Assembly (NCBI GenBank): GCA_037954665.1
Contig: JBBMOL010000016.1
Location: 7,440,001-7,504,000, forward strand
Source: Laguncularia racemosa
Lineage: Eukaryota; Streptophyta; Magnoliopsida; Myrtales; Combretaceae
Reading direction: 5' to 3'
DNA length: 64,000 nt
The notes under the pieces were generated by a model. It was not told the origin of the DNA. It made no database searches and saw nothing but the letters and a program-made list of their open reading frames with translations. Within the stretch, counting starts at the first letter, position 1. Each line of letters begins with the position of its first letter. The position numbers and the translations under genes were made by a program. Below are positions 10,437 to 22,700 of this stretch, one piece after another.

Positions 10437-13400
10437 TTTGTCTGGTGTGGATAATGGTATGGTATGGTGGCTTTGAGCAATTTTTTGGGAACCTCGTCAC
10501 CCACCATTTTGTTTATTTTTTATTTGCTTCAGGTCATGACAGCTTTGGAATGAAAAAAGTTCACAGAAATGTAGCATTTATCACAATGCCAATATCATTC
10601 TTTGCAATGAGAAATTTGAGTTAGTACTTGCTCAGGCTAGTTTTCATGCGAAAATTTTGTTAATTATATTACCTCTTGTTACTGTACTTCCTAGCATCTA
10701 ACCTTGAAAAAATGGTTCCCCTGTTGGTGATGTTATAGACATGATATGCACAATGGCTTCTCTATTAAGTTATTTAGGAATTGTGCTACTTGGGTCTTTT
10801 TATGGCGTCCTCTTTGACTTGCACCAAAGAACCAATGCCAGCATGTAAGATGCTGCTTTTTGATGCTTTATTGCACATGCAGATTTCACTTTTTTCATAG
10901 CCTGCAAAGATGTAATTGAAATGATGTTGGTGTATGCGGTGACTTTGCTGTTCGCTTTTTTTTAAGGAATCATGTTGCTCGGGTTTGCAGATTTTGCTTC
11001 ATACATCCTCTTGTGCTAGCATCAAGAAACAATCCAAATGGATGGTTTTCTTTTTCATATTCTTTTGGGGGCCCCTATATATAGTTTACAATGGAAGAGG
11101 AAGGGGAATTGAACACGTTTGGTTCCTTAAATAAATAGTTTTTTACATCCTAATGGAGGATCAAGATCAATTTTTTTCACCCTCACCCCATCTTTCACAT
11201 GACTAGGAAGGGTGGGGGGTCAAGGTACAGGATAGGAAGACAACAAATCACTGTCTTGTCCTGACATGGGTCAGATTGCTTATGTCTGGAATATGAAAGG
11301 GATTGCTTCCTTTTTTTTAACTTTTTTCAATTTAATTCATCTGCTTAAGACTATGAAAGAGTCCCATGCTTGTTTTGTGACTTCTGTCATTCCATTTCCA
11401 TTCCTGTCCTTACCTTCCATACTTGCTTTTGCTTTTTCTTTGTCTTCTCCTTGAATCTGGGCAGTTGATGATGTAGATTGGTTAGGTGTAGGTTTTGGAC
11501 CACATCTCCTACTCAGGCTGACATATTGATGTGGATTTCCAGTATATTCAAGGGAGTCTAATAAATTGCCATCACCGTTGAAAGTTCCTGACCAAATACC
11601 CCAAAGCTCAGTTCTTTTCTTCTTCGTCACATGTTCAAGTGGGGTACTTGCGTTGATCTCAGTGATTTTGTTAGCATCACCTAACAATCTTTTTTTTTTC
11701 TCTTATCCCACCATTTATCTGGAAAATCTTCTTGTGAATCTTTACGTTGCCATGCATGGTGCTCGGGACATGTAAGGATATTAAGATATGTTGGTCCATG
11801 GATTATTCTGGGGTACAGCCGGCTGGACTGAATGGTCTAATCAATGATTTGTTCGTTTAAATCTATTTATGAAATTTTGGTGTTCGATTTCAAAAGTTAG
11901 AAGACGGATTAGACGGTGCAATTGATTGTGCTGAGAAGTCTCTGGGACACATTTTGAGCGGTTTTAAGTGGCCTCGTTAGATCTAATAATAGTCTATAAA
12001 CTCAGTATGCTGCGCCATTACTGCAGGCTGCTGGTGTGGTTAACCAAGGGTTGAGAGTGAATGAATGGAAACCGAGCAAACCAACCACCCATTTCTATTT
12101 TGAGGCACTAGGGTATTTTGTAGGGTTCCAATGCATTGTTTCCAAGGGTCATAGAAGGCTCTCTTTCTTTTTCCGATGTTTTCTGAAAATTTAAATTGGG
12201 GAAATTAAAAACTGTCCATGCTGCTGATATTGCATCTGTCGACGGTTTAATTTTTGTATCCACGTTCACTATCATTGTTCACTTCCCTAGAGAAGTTAAG
12301 GACAGTCCAACTGCAAAATTTATGACTTGAAAAATGGGATGTACTGCATCTGCAGAGTTTAAACTTGAAATGTCAATATGGAACTTGTACCATTGGTTTT
12401 AAAAATATGGAACAGGCCCTCGTAGACTGAGCTTCGGCTCATTCATGCCTTTGACCCTGATCAGTAGATATGGACATTAATCTACTGTATGGATAAAATA
12501 GATTTGATTTCCTTTAATTGATTAAAAAAAAAAAAAGCGTGAAAGATTTTCTTGAGCTTCTTTTAGTTTGGCTTTTTTTTTTTCTCCTCTCTTCAAATAT
12601 TATTACAATTTAAGAAAAAGAAAATCGAATTTGATTTATCTTATTTGAAAATTAATATTTATACTGTTAAGTTATAAAAACTTTGACCACTTGCTTATTT
12701 ACTAAACAAATTACAAAATTGAAGTTCACTGTTAAGGTCATTCCATTGGGCACTTAACCCTTTAATTCTCGAAGAAGCTCATCCAGAAAGGCTTAAAGAT
12801 GTATCTAGAAGGACATTTTGTAATACCCTTGAAACGTTTTCCTGGGTGTTTTTGTCTACGAGTTGCTTTCACACATGTACCTAAAGATAAAATAATATTT
12901 TATATTAATTAATTCTTCCATATGGCATTATGGAAGTGGTGGGTATAGAATAATACTATGTTTGGGATTTAGGAAATGTTATGTGACATAAGTCTGGTGT
13001 CTAGTGCTTGTGCTACCCATTACACACATTTTTCTAATGTATTAGGCATATGAAGACAGACACCCTAGGACTTAAATTAATATAAAGAGATTCATATATA
13101 ATATAATAATGGAAAATGGAGTTGGATGAAATTGATGTCGGTCCACAAGGGGAATTGTTAATTTGTGTCATTGTAGCTACGTTACGCAGTCCATCGGCAA
13201 CCTCAAGTCAAATCAAAGCTGTCTGATTTCACTTTTTTCTTTGCTTAGCCAAAATTTTGGTACGATACTTTGAACAAATGAGCTCGATTTGTTTGCAAAT
13301 TCGTCATGGTTGTGATTTTCCATTCAAATGGGATATTTCTTCTTTTTTTTTTAATAATATTTTCATTCATATTCTTACCAATCATGTATTGTTATATAAT

Positions 13401-13822
13401 GAGTAAAGTAAATTCATGAAAATAATTATGTTGATGAATATTTTACTTTATATATATATATATATGAACTAGGAAAACATGTAATCATATGCATAACCAC
13501 TCCTTGACTTCATAAAATTTATTTGATGACCAACTCTCAGTCAAAGCATGGAAAAATGTTTTTCCTCTTTTTGGGATGGTGTTATTGTATAAGCAAACTC
13601 GATATTTGCACGCTTGTACACATTCATTTTTCTTCATTACCATTGAAGCAATAACGACAGATTGGACGCCGGTGTGCGTTGCAACCAATACTTAATGGGG
13701 ATTTTTCAATTGTTATGTCTTCTATTACAACGGCAACATCATCGGCATGTCCCTACACTTGTATAATTATAAGATTATTATATTTCATTTTATACAATTG
13801 TCATTGAAAAAGTTTGGTGTCC
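10437..13822. other. HWS 3' flank and intergenic DNA
   Basis: The first few hundred bases probably hold the HWS 3' UTR; a single polyadenylation signal could not be chosen. The remainder has moderate AT content up to about 12.4 kb, then becomes AT-rich. Open frames of 60-116 codons occur on both strands (for example 11337-11687, minus) but resemble no known family. A TA tract lies at about 13448-13466. No RNA gene was seen. Confidence 0.5.
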
Positions 13823-13827
13823 CCTAC

Positions 13828-14074
13828 CGTAAAGACTATAAGCTTATTTATTTTACACGTCTTATCATAATAGTTTTACATTTGTATTTTTTCTTTTTAT
13901 TGGTTGTTTAGTTACAATTAGTTGATAGTCTTAGCTGATGTATATATAGTAGTTGTATGGTTTGTAGGTGTAGTTGTTACTGTTACACAGAAAGCTTCGT
14001 TTTCATCCTACAGCTTATGATAGTTCTCTATTCTTCAAGATTGTTTGAATCTTCTTCCAGTTTGAAATTCCACA
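13828..14074 (+). repeat. Left (5') LTR of the copia element
   Basis: 247 bp, aligning along its length with 18362-18581. It starts CGTAAAGACTATAAGC where the right copy starts TGTGAAGACTATAAGC, so the usual terminal TG is mutated here; it ends CCACA. It carries about 21 extra bases after TATATAGTAGTTG relative to the right LTR. GATGTATATATAGTAG near 13938 is a plausible retroelement TATA region and is identical in the right copy. Confidence 0.92.
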
Positions 14075-14086
14075 TGGTATCAAAGC
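14075..14086 (+). other. Primer binding site for initiator tRNA-Met
   Basis: TGGTATCAAAGC directly follows the left LTR. It matches the standard plant copia primer site TGGTATCAGAGC at 11 of 12 bases. It marks where minus-strand DNA synthesis was primed. Confidence 0.92.
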
Positions 14087-14188
14087 GATAGGTAACCTAC
14101 ATACATTGGTTCCAGTTTCTTATTAATTTGTTGATTGAAATATGCTGAATTAGCTGTATTGCGATTGGTTTTGTTCGACAATTGAAAG

Positions 14189-17100
14189 ATGAATCATCTA
14201 GGGGAAATTTTTATACATGGAGATTCAAATTCTTTCCATCTGTTGTATATTTCAATCTCAAACAATCTAGGAATGGTTATAGGTAACATCATTTTTAATG
14301 GATTGAATTGTCTAGCATGGAGAAGGACAATTAAAATGGGGTTAGGAGCCAAATTAAAATTAGGTTTTATTGATGAAATTTTTTTAAGATTTAATGATAA
14401 TTCTTTGGTTCTTATTCATTGAACTAGGAATGATTATATGGTTAGATGTTGGCTATTGCATTCAATGACGAGTGAAATTTCATAAAATTTCTTATATACA
14501 AAATCTACACATGAAGTTTGGAAAGAGGTGAATGGTTGAGGAAATGGACCACTAATTTTTTAATTGCAACATGAAATAATTAGTTTAAAGCAAGGAAATC
14601 AATTTGTTAGCATTTACTATAATAAGCTCAAGAGATGTTGGGATGAATTATAGGCCTCAAACAATTATCCTACTCGTGAATGTGGATGTACCAACTATTG
14701 TACTTGTGGATTGGTTGAGTAGATTGCTTTATTTGAAGCACAAGGCAAGTTGATGCAGTTCCTAATGGGATTTGAAACCGTTTGTAATCACATTCTCTTG
14801 ATGGAGCCTTTATCTTATGTCAATCGAGTGTTTTACCTAGTTCAATAAGTAGAAAAACAAAGACAAATAACAAGGCATTCATCTATTGATGTTGAAGGAG
14901 CTGCTTTCCATTCGAATAAGAAAGAAATGCATCTGATTGATAAAAAGAGAGGCAAAAATTAGAGTGGTAACATGATTTTCATAAGAATCGTAAGTTAGAA
15001 GGTCAATCTATTGAAAATTGCTTCCAAATAATTGATTATCTAGATTGGTAGAAAGGAAAGAGGAATAAAAAAACCCTAATTGAAAATGGCAGCGAAGTGT
15101 GAATTAGAACAAATAAATATTTCAATTGCTAATACGCCATTTGAGCATTGTGTAGATATTATAGGACTTCTACTATAAGTCCAAATCTAGATAAGTAGAT
15201 GTTGAATGGTATCTATTAAGAAGTGATGAAAACAATAAAGGGAAAACAAAGCCAAGATATTTCTATGGCAAACATTGTTCATTCGGTAGGTAATTCTAAT
15301 TCCAATTCTAATTTTAGCCTTATGAATAATAATTTGAATTCTTAGATTGTGAACATAGGTGCTACGAATCATATATGCAAACCTTAAATAAGTCAATATT
15401 AGTCACTTTACGAGATGGAAACAGTAAGCTCATTCATAGAGTTGGTTTTGTCTGCATTTGTTTTGAATTTGTTCTTCATAGAGTCCTTTATATGCTTAAT
15501 TTTACCCACAATTTATTGTCAGTATATCAAGTCTTATTTGACAATAAATTGATAGCCATGATTGACCATTCTTCATTCATGTTTTAAGACTAGAAAACTA
15601 AACAAATTGTTGCTTCTACTTAGCTATGCAATGGTCTATATTCCATGAAGTCTTTTGCCATAAAGAGCTTTAGGACTTTAGCATATTACAATTAGCATGT
15701 TTGTTCCCAAGTAGTCTTACATGTAATAAATCTAACCTTGTACGTTTGATTCATGCAAGGTTAGGACATTCATTCATTTCAAAGTTTAAACATCTTGATT
15801 CTTGTAAGTCGTATGATGTTACAAACTTTATATGTGACACATGTCATGAAGCCAAGTTTCATAAGCTTACTTTTAGTCAATTAGATCAAAATTCTTTAAG
15901 TGTGTTTCATCTTATGTATGTGGATACTTGAGTTCCCTATAATACTCCATTGATATTTGGTGCATCCTATTTTCTTACGATTGTTGATGATTGTTTTATC
16001 TAATCCATAATAAGTTACAAGTGCCTTCCATTCTTGCTAAGTTCTTTTCGTATGTGTCTAACCATTTTTCAGTTGTGCCTAAGTTTGTTAGATCAGATAA
16101 TGGCACTGGATTTATCTAATCTTTGTTTGTTAACTTAGGATTTACACACCAACACACTGTTGTATATACACCACAACAAAATGGTAGAATTGAATGCAAA
16201 CATAGATAATTTAAAAGTCATGGCAAGTTTGTGTTTTGTAGCATAATCTCCAATTTCTAAAGACAAAATGGATCCTTATGGTGTAAAGTGTGCATTCATA
16301 GGATATGTCAATGTTTAAAAAGGCTATAAAGTTTTTGGTTTAGATTCTTAAAGAATTTTGCTCAGCAGGGATGTCTTGTTCTATGAGAGCATTTTTCCAT
16401 TTAACTTCATGTCATTAGTTTCACATGATTACCCTATTGCTTTTGTTTTACCACATATTTCATTAGGTTCTGATGAAACTCCATCTTTCACAAATTCTCC
16501 TATTTTACCTTAGACCACTTATACACATTCTAAATCGACTTTTAGTATTCCTGAGCAATACACTCATGTAATTTTTGCTTCTCCTTCAGAACATACATCT
16601 TCACTTGTTGTTTGTCAATCTGCTATGGAACATAAAGCTCTTATATGGTTACAAGACTTTATACATACTATTCATTGTTGTCATGATAGTTCTTTCAGCT
16701 CAACATCATCTCATTCATCTTTGACTTCTCCTATTCCATATCCCTTGTTATTTGTCGACACGTTTCATAATCATCTATTTGATTTTGCTAAATCTATAGT
16801 ACTGATGTTAACAACTAAAGAACCTCATTGTTATTCACAAGTTGCTAACATAGAGGATTAGGTTGTTGCAACGAACTAGAAATTAGATGCATTGGAATTA
16901 AATAATACATGAGAGCTCACTACTTTGCCACAAAGTAAGAAGGCTATAGGTTGTAAATGGGTTTACAAAATTAAATATGAACCCAATGGGAGTGCTAAAC
17001 ATTATAACCAAGATTGATTGCTTAAAGGTTATAATCGAAGGGAAGGTATTGATTATCATAACACATTTTCCCTAGTTGCAAAGCTAAGAATAGTACAAAT

Positions 17101-18330
17101 ATTACCTCTTGTCGCTTCTGCTCGTGGATAGCTACTTTTTCGACTTGAAATTAATAATGCCTTCTTATATGGATTTCTTGATGAAGAAATCTAAATGCTT
17201 CCTCCTAAAGGATAATCTAAGGCATATCCTTGTTAGGTTTGTAAACTCAATCGATTCTTATATGGTCTTAAATAAGCCTCTAGATAATGGAACGTTGAAA
17301 TTTCACATTTTCTAACCAATCTCAATTTTAATAAGTAAAAGAGTGATTTTTCTTTGTTTGTCAAGCACAAAGGATTTGAGTTTACAATTGTTGTATTATT
17401 TTTTGATGACTTGCTAGTTATGGGTACATGTGTTCATGATATTTCTCAATTGAAATAGGATTTACATCAAGCTTTTACTATCAGGGACTTAGGAGAAGCT
17501 CAATTTTTCTTGGGATTGAAATTATGTCAAAATGATCAAGGAATTTTGGTTAATCAAAGAAAGTTTATATTTGATATTTTGTTTGATACAGGAATGATAG
17601 CATGTGAACTTGCTTTAGTACCACTTCTTACTAGTTTAAACGTTTCAAAGGATGATAGTGCTTTTGTTAATGATCCACTACAATATAGCAGGATTGTCGA
17701 TCAATTACTTTACCTAACTTTAACTCAACCTAATATGTCCTTTGCAATTCATCAATTAAGCCAATTTCTTACCCAACCAACAATTTCTCATTTACATGCA
17801 GCTCATCATGTTTTGTGTTATCTCAAAGGACTTCTTCTTTTGGCTTATTTTATCCTTCTTTGAGTTCTTTGGATTTGTTAGCTTATAGTGATGCCAACTG
17901 GAGTTCATCCTTTCATGATTAGAAATCTTTAATTGGATATTGAGTCTTACTTGGTGGATCATTGATTTCTTGGAAGACTAAAAAGCAAAGTACAGTTAAT
18001 ACTTCAACTATGGAGGCTGAATATTGAAGCATGGCTATGGCAACTAAAGAGTTACTCTAGATTTCTTACATCTTTACTGATCTTTCTGCTGCATTATCAT
18101 TATTCGATTCCTATTTGTTGTGACAATAAATCCACCATACAAATTGTTGCTAATCCATGTTTTTATAGTCGTATAAAACATACTGAGATTGATGTGCGTT
18201 TTAGTCATGACAAAATTTCTCAAGGACTCTTGAAGATTACGTTTGTTCCTTTACATTTACAACTAGTTGATTTGATAACTAAGAGTGTTCCTTCTAGATT
18301 ACTTTAATTTTGCGACAAGTTGGACCTTCA
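14189..18330 (+). pseudogene. Decayed copia gag-pol reading frame
   Basis: The body reads as a copia polyprotein interrupted by many stops and a few frame changes. Gag begins at 14189 (segment with CLAWRRTIKMGLGAKLKLGF, about 14303-14370). The pre-integrase zinc finger lies near 15740-15870 (LGH, then CDTCHEAKFHKL). Integrase lies near 15960-16210 (TIVDD, VRSDNGTGF, TPQQNGRIE). Reverse transcriptase runs about 16880-17580 (KKAIGCKWVYKIKYEPNGS, then FFDDLLV, where YVDD is usual, then GLKLCQ). RNase H lies near 17890-18280 (MEAEY, then HTEIDVRFSHDKI). Several stops stand where copia proteins have Trp, Arg or Gln, fitting decay by G-to-A or C-to-T change. The gag C-terminus and protease region (about 14900-15350) are poorly preserved. 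No product is expected. Confidence 0.9.
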
Positions 18331-18348
18331 ATTGGCTCCACCTTGACT

Positions 18349-18361
18349 GGGGGCAGAGGAA
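18349..18361 (+). other. Polypurine tract of the copia element
   Basis: GGGGGCAGAGGAA directly precedes the right LTR, in the position used to prime plus-strand synthesis. One C interrupts the purines. Confidence 0.85.
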
Positions 18362-18581
18362 TGTGAAGACTATAAGCTTATTTATTTTACATGTGTCATT
18401 ATAATAGTTTTGCACTTATATTTTTCTCATTGTTTGTTTAATTACAATTAGTTAACAGTCTTAGCTGATGTATATATAGTAGTTGTTAATGCTACACAGA
18501 AAACTTCATATTCATCCAAGCTTACGATAGTTCTCTATTCTTCAAGGTTGTTCGAATCTTCTTCCAATATGAAATTCTACA
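18362..18581 (+). repeat. Right (3') LTR of the copia element
   Basis: 220 bp, starting TGTGAAGACTATAAGC and ending CTACA, followed directly by the target duplication CCTAC. By eye roughly one aligned base in seven or eight differs from the left LTR, besides indels, which points to an old insertion. Confidence 0.92.
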
Positions 18582-18586
18582 CCTAC

Positions 18587-19777
18587 TCGAGTTGCATGTG
18601 TCGGAATGTATAACAAGGCTTCTTGGGGCCGCAATTACTTTGGTCCCCATTAACCCTATAATCAGTATGCTGTTCTAATAAGATTCCTTATGTGTGTATG
18701 TGTGTGTGTTTGTTACATAAACGTCTTTACAAGATTTACACATGGATTAAGCTAGCTTATGCTCTATAAACAGACCGAAGAAATAGGCTCAGAAGGTCTA
18801 AACCAAAACCTCTTGCAAACAAGTGGACAAATTCTTAAGATGGTGTGGCCTACAAAGAGAAAAGTAACCTGTTTTATGGTAATTCTGCTGGATTCCGGAT
18901 AGAGGTGACTTTAGGAGTATTTCAAATGCAAATTTGTGATGTATTTCATTGTTGAAGCTCAAAGCATATCCTATAGGTGCTATAACTGTAAACACTGAAT
19001 ATCATGAATGTATTTCTTAATTTACTAACTGTACTTTATTGAACCCTATCAAATCATTCGGGAGTACTTGAAGATGTATCACTAAGAACAGATTTCATAT
19101 GCACTTTACCTTTGCACTCTATTATGGAATCCTCTGACCATGCCAAAAGCTTCATGCCTTTTTTTACCAAAAGTGAAACATTTGAAAGCAAAGAAGAACT
19201 GCACGATAAATTAAAGGGCCTCGCCCCTACGCAAAAGGGAGATTCAATCTGATTTTCGATATAAGGTATCCTAACGGCTAGCTGCATATCCTTAGATTAG
19301 TGAAGTTCACCAGTATTTAAAAGTTACAAAGTGCCTGCTATATCTACCTGCAGTATGCTAAAACATGCTGGTTCTTTTGGCTAGATGTGCAGGAGATTCT
19401 ATACAAATGCCATGGCTAACAAATGAGAGGCTATGACCTGCTCTTCACTTCTTTGTCCATTGATCCACAAAGTACAAAAGCAAGTTTGATTGCATTTTAA
19501 CACAAGCAGACTCTATTACAGTGAAATCATCCACAAATGGTAAGACAACAAACAAATATGTGAGAAACAACATCATGTTGATTGAGTTATACAAAGAATA
19601 ACAAGAAGGTGATTCTTTTTCCCTATATCGAAAGAACAATAATCAAATATAAGAGCCATAATGATTCCAAATAAGATGCAGCAAGAACAATTTTTGTAGA
19701 AGATAACTGAAATTTTCTCAGGTTTCCTAATGCTATTGGGACAACTGCCGGGTGAGTATGTGAATAGTCTAGATGGA
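18587..19777. other. Intergenic DNA and 3' flank of the NicO-like gene
   Basis: No coding exon was seen. The part nearest 19.7 kb is probably the 3' UTR of the minus-strand gene. A short TG microsatellite lies at about 18693-18710. Confidence 0.5.
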
Positions 19778-22700
19778 TCAGTACAGATTATTTCCAAAAG
19801 CCTGACTAATGAGAATGGAAAGTCCAAGACCAATTGCAGCTAAAGATGAAGCCCAAGTGAGTTTTTCAGTAATTCTTGGTATCCTTTCCTTAAGCACCTG
19901 ACTGCATGAGCCTATAAACACTGTATAACTTCCCATTGCAACTACAGTACCGACCAAAAACATTACTAAAAACGCAGCACCAGCTATGCGAGATGGCAAA
20001 GCAAGTGCAGGCAAAACCATCATCAATGCATCTGGCTGTAGCCCATGAATTATCCCTGTAGCAAATGTTGCAAAGCCAATCTTCTTCTTCCCAACTACAG
20101 GAGTTTCAAGCTTTTCATATATGCTTACATCACACTCACCATTTTCAAGGGCAACACATGGAGCAGGTACTTCTGAAGCTTCTCTAATTCCCAGAGCACC
20201 AATAACAAGTAAAGTTAATCCGACAATCCTTGTTCCCCAGGTGCTAAGAACTTCTATATGGAGTTGATCCTTCAGCAACAAAAACAAAAGACCAAATAAG
20301 ACCTGTCCAGCATCATGTCCGAATCCCCAGAGGGCCCCAACAGCAGCACTTTCCATCTTGTTACGTCCAATTGAAAGGGGAGCCAAAGCCACAAGGTGGT
20401 CAGGCCCAGAGAGTGTATGCAAGCAACCAGCAAAGAATCCTGTCCAAGCACTGCTGAGTAATTCAGTGCGAACAAGTTTTTTACCAATGGCAGCAGCTGC
20501 AGTGGGAACCCCTGTCTTAGCTGCATTTTGAAAGGTTGCAAAGGCTGGTAATGCAAAAAATGGATGTATTAAAGCAGCAACAAGGGCAGACAATAGAACA
20601 AATGTTCCTGTCGATATTGCCTGAATAAAGCAGAATCAATTATCAGAGCCTTGGTGGAGAGACAGGTCTATATTCATCAACAGATATAGCTTCTTGTGAA
20701 ATCACCATTAATAAAAATTGCCAGTATTTAGTGATGTTACGTGAAAGAAATCAGTGTCACACATGTAAGCAAGCAGTCATAAAGGAAATTAGCTATGTTT
20801 CAGGACAGCAGGCAGGAGCAACTGTTGAAAGTTTCTAAACAGTTTAGTGCATATGCCAGGGATAAATCAATAGTAGAAAGAACATCCATTCTTGAGAACT
20901 ATTCCATTTTAGCATTTAACCAATGGCTGGATAAGAAGGATGAAAAGAAAAAAATAAATGCATTTCTATGTTCTTGATTTTCAAGCAGAGCCACACCTTT
21001 GAAGATTATGAATAAATGTCATCAAATTTGTGACATGTGACCATTTTCCAGCAAGCGCATTCAAAGGGGGAGAAAAGGGACAAACTTCCAGTCTCAAGTA
21101 GAAATAAGACGAATCTTGCAAACTACTTAATATTGCTGCTTTTCAGTATAGAGAATTTTCCTTGATTTGTCATGACAGATGTTCCACAGATCAGTCCTAG
21201 TATTGAGGAAAGAGCACGTCTATTTGTATTATGATAAACAGATAGCTGTCACACCATTAACTTGAGTCATAAATCATCTTCATAAGTTTTGGTCAAAGGC
21301 TTGTTTGAAATGTAGAAAACAACAGACACATAAGCTGCAAGATATTCTAAGTTATAATCATTTTAAAGAAGAAAAAAGAGTAGGAGCAAAGGCACAATTA
21401 AGTCAGAGACAAAGATACTAAATCTGGCAGGGCTTAAGACTCGCACTATCTTAAACTAGAAGCCAAGGAAGTTATAGAAGTATACAAGCCGCTTCATTTA
21501 TTGAGCAAACGACAAGTGAGATAAACTTTTCAGGCTTTTAGATGTTAAACCTGTTGCAGTAGCTCTTATGACAAAATCACAATCTGAAGTACATTTGAAT
21601 TATCACCTCTTCAAAAATTAGGATATTGATCTATCTTCAATCTTTTGCCATGGAGTAGCACGATCAATATAAGAAAGTGAACTTTAATGTCTAAATGATA
21701 TGATGAGTCAACAGGAAGCATTCAATCTATACTGACAATAATATGAGTACCATCCAGCAACAACTTGTTTTGAAATCATCCGCAATATTGTTAAGACCAC
21801 AGCATATATTCATAGATGAAAAAATTTTCAAAATAGTCTTGTCATTGAACTGTCTGTAAAACATTTGCCTCTTCAATAATGCATGAGGCTAATTTTATTT
21901 GACCACTTTATTAGGAAGGCCGACTCTGCTAACTTATAGAAGATTAAACCTAATCAACCAGGGTACACCATTTCTGATGGCCAATGATTCAATTACTTAT
22001 GAAGTGATATGACTGGTCAGCAAGGGAAATGGTGCGTTGTTCCTGTGCTTGAACTCCTGCAGAAGTTGAACCCACTTTGACCTTAGTAGATAAACACCGC
22101 ATATGGATAATGCTAGATCACATATTTCCGTTGATGGTTGGACATAAACAACATTTACTAGGGGTTCAACATGTAAGTTTAGTGACAAAGGAGAATCTAT
22201 ATGTAACATTTAGCTGATATTCATCAAGCAAGCCTCATCACTTGGCCAGGGGTCTTCTTCGGATAATGTTACCTGGATCCCAGTAACAGACCTGAGGTCG
22301 ACCTTGTCATCATCTAAAGAGATCAATGTCATTCCTGAAGCTAGTAGGTAATGATCAATAAAACTAAAAGTTGCATTCAAAAAGGTTCTCAACAGGAATT
22401 ATATTTTGAAAGATGAACTAGACAGAAAAGAGGTCTGAAGGCAGCCTTGGTTGAGGAAACAATGGCATGCCTCAAACAAGACATTGTGAGACTGATATAC
22501 AAAGGCACTGTGAATGGATGAAGGGGAAGAACAGCAAAGCCGAAAGTAGTTTTCACCTTTAGTATGTGACCACATAAACAGTTGGTTAACAAGGAGAAAT
22601 TGTTATAAGACAGATTTCAAACAACACAAACCATTAGAAGAACTTGACTTTTTACACATGATATGCTGCATTAGTACACTCATTGATATGAACCAGAAGC

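Larger units (their letters stand above)
13828..18581 (+). mobile_element. Complete but inactive Ty1/copia LTR retrotransposon
   Basis: A 4.75-kb element with every structural part visible: left LTR 13828-14074, primer binding site 14075-14086, a gag-pol body from about 14189 to 18330, polypurine tract 18349-18361 and right LTR 18362-18581. The 5-bp target duplication CCTAC is present on both sides (13823-13827 and 18582-18586). Domain order GAG, pre-integrase zinc finger, integrase, reverse transcriptase, RNase H identifies copia rather than gypsy. The body is full of stop codons and small indels, and the LTRs differ at many positions, so the insertion is old and cannot move by itself. It lies between HWS and the NicO-like gene and disrupts neither. 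Confidence 0.95.

Noticed and set aside
11337..11687. 116-codon open frame on the minus strand downstream of HWS
   Set aside because: No recognisable domain, no splice or promoter context, and its composition looks like ordinary flank. Kept only as part of the intergenic description.
12760..12860. Peptide-like stretch reading LEEAHPERLKDVS
   Set aside because: Only about 30 codons, not linked to any exon and not recognised. Could be a chance frame or an unplaceable gene scrap.
17510..17863. 117-codon frame that looks like a separate gene
   Set aside because: It is the reverse-transcriptase C-terminal part of the dead copia element.
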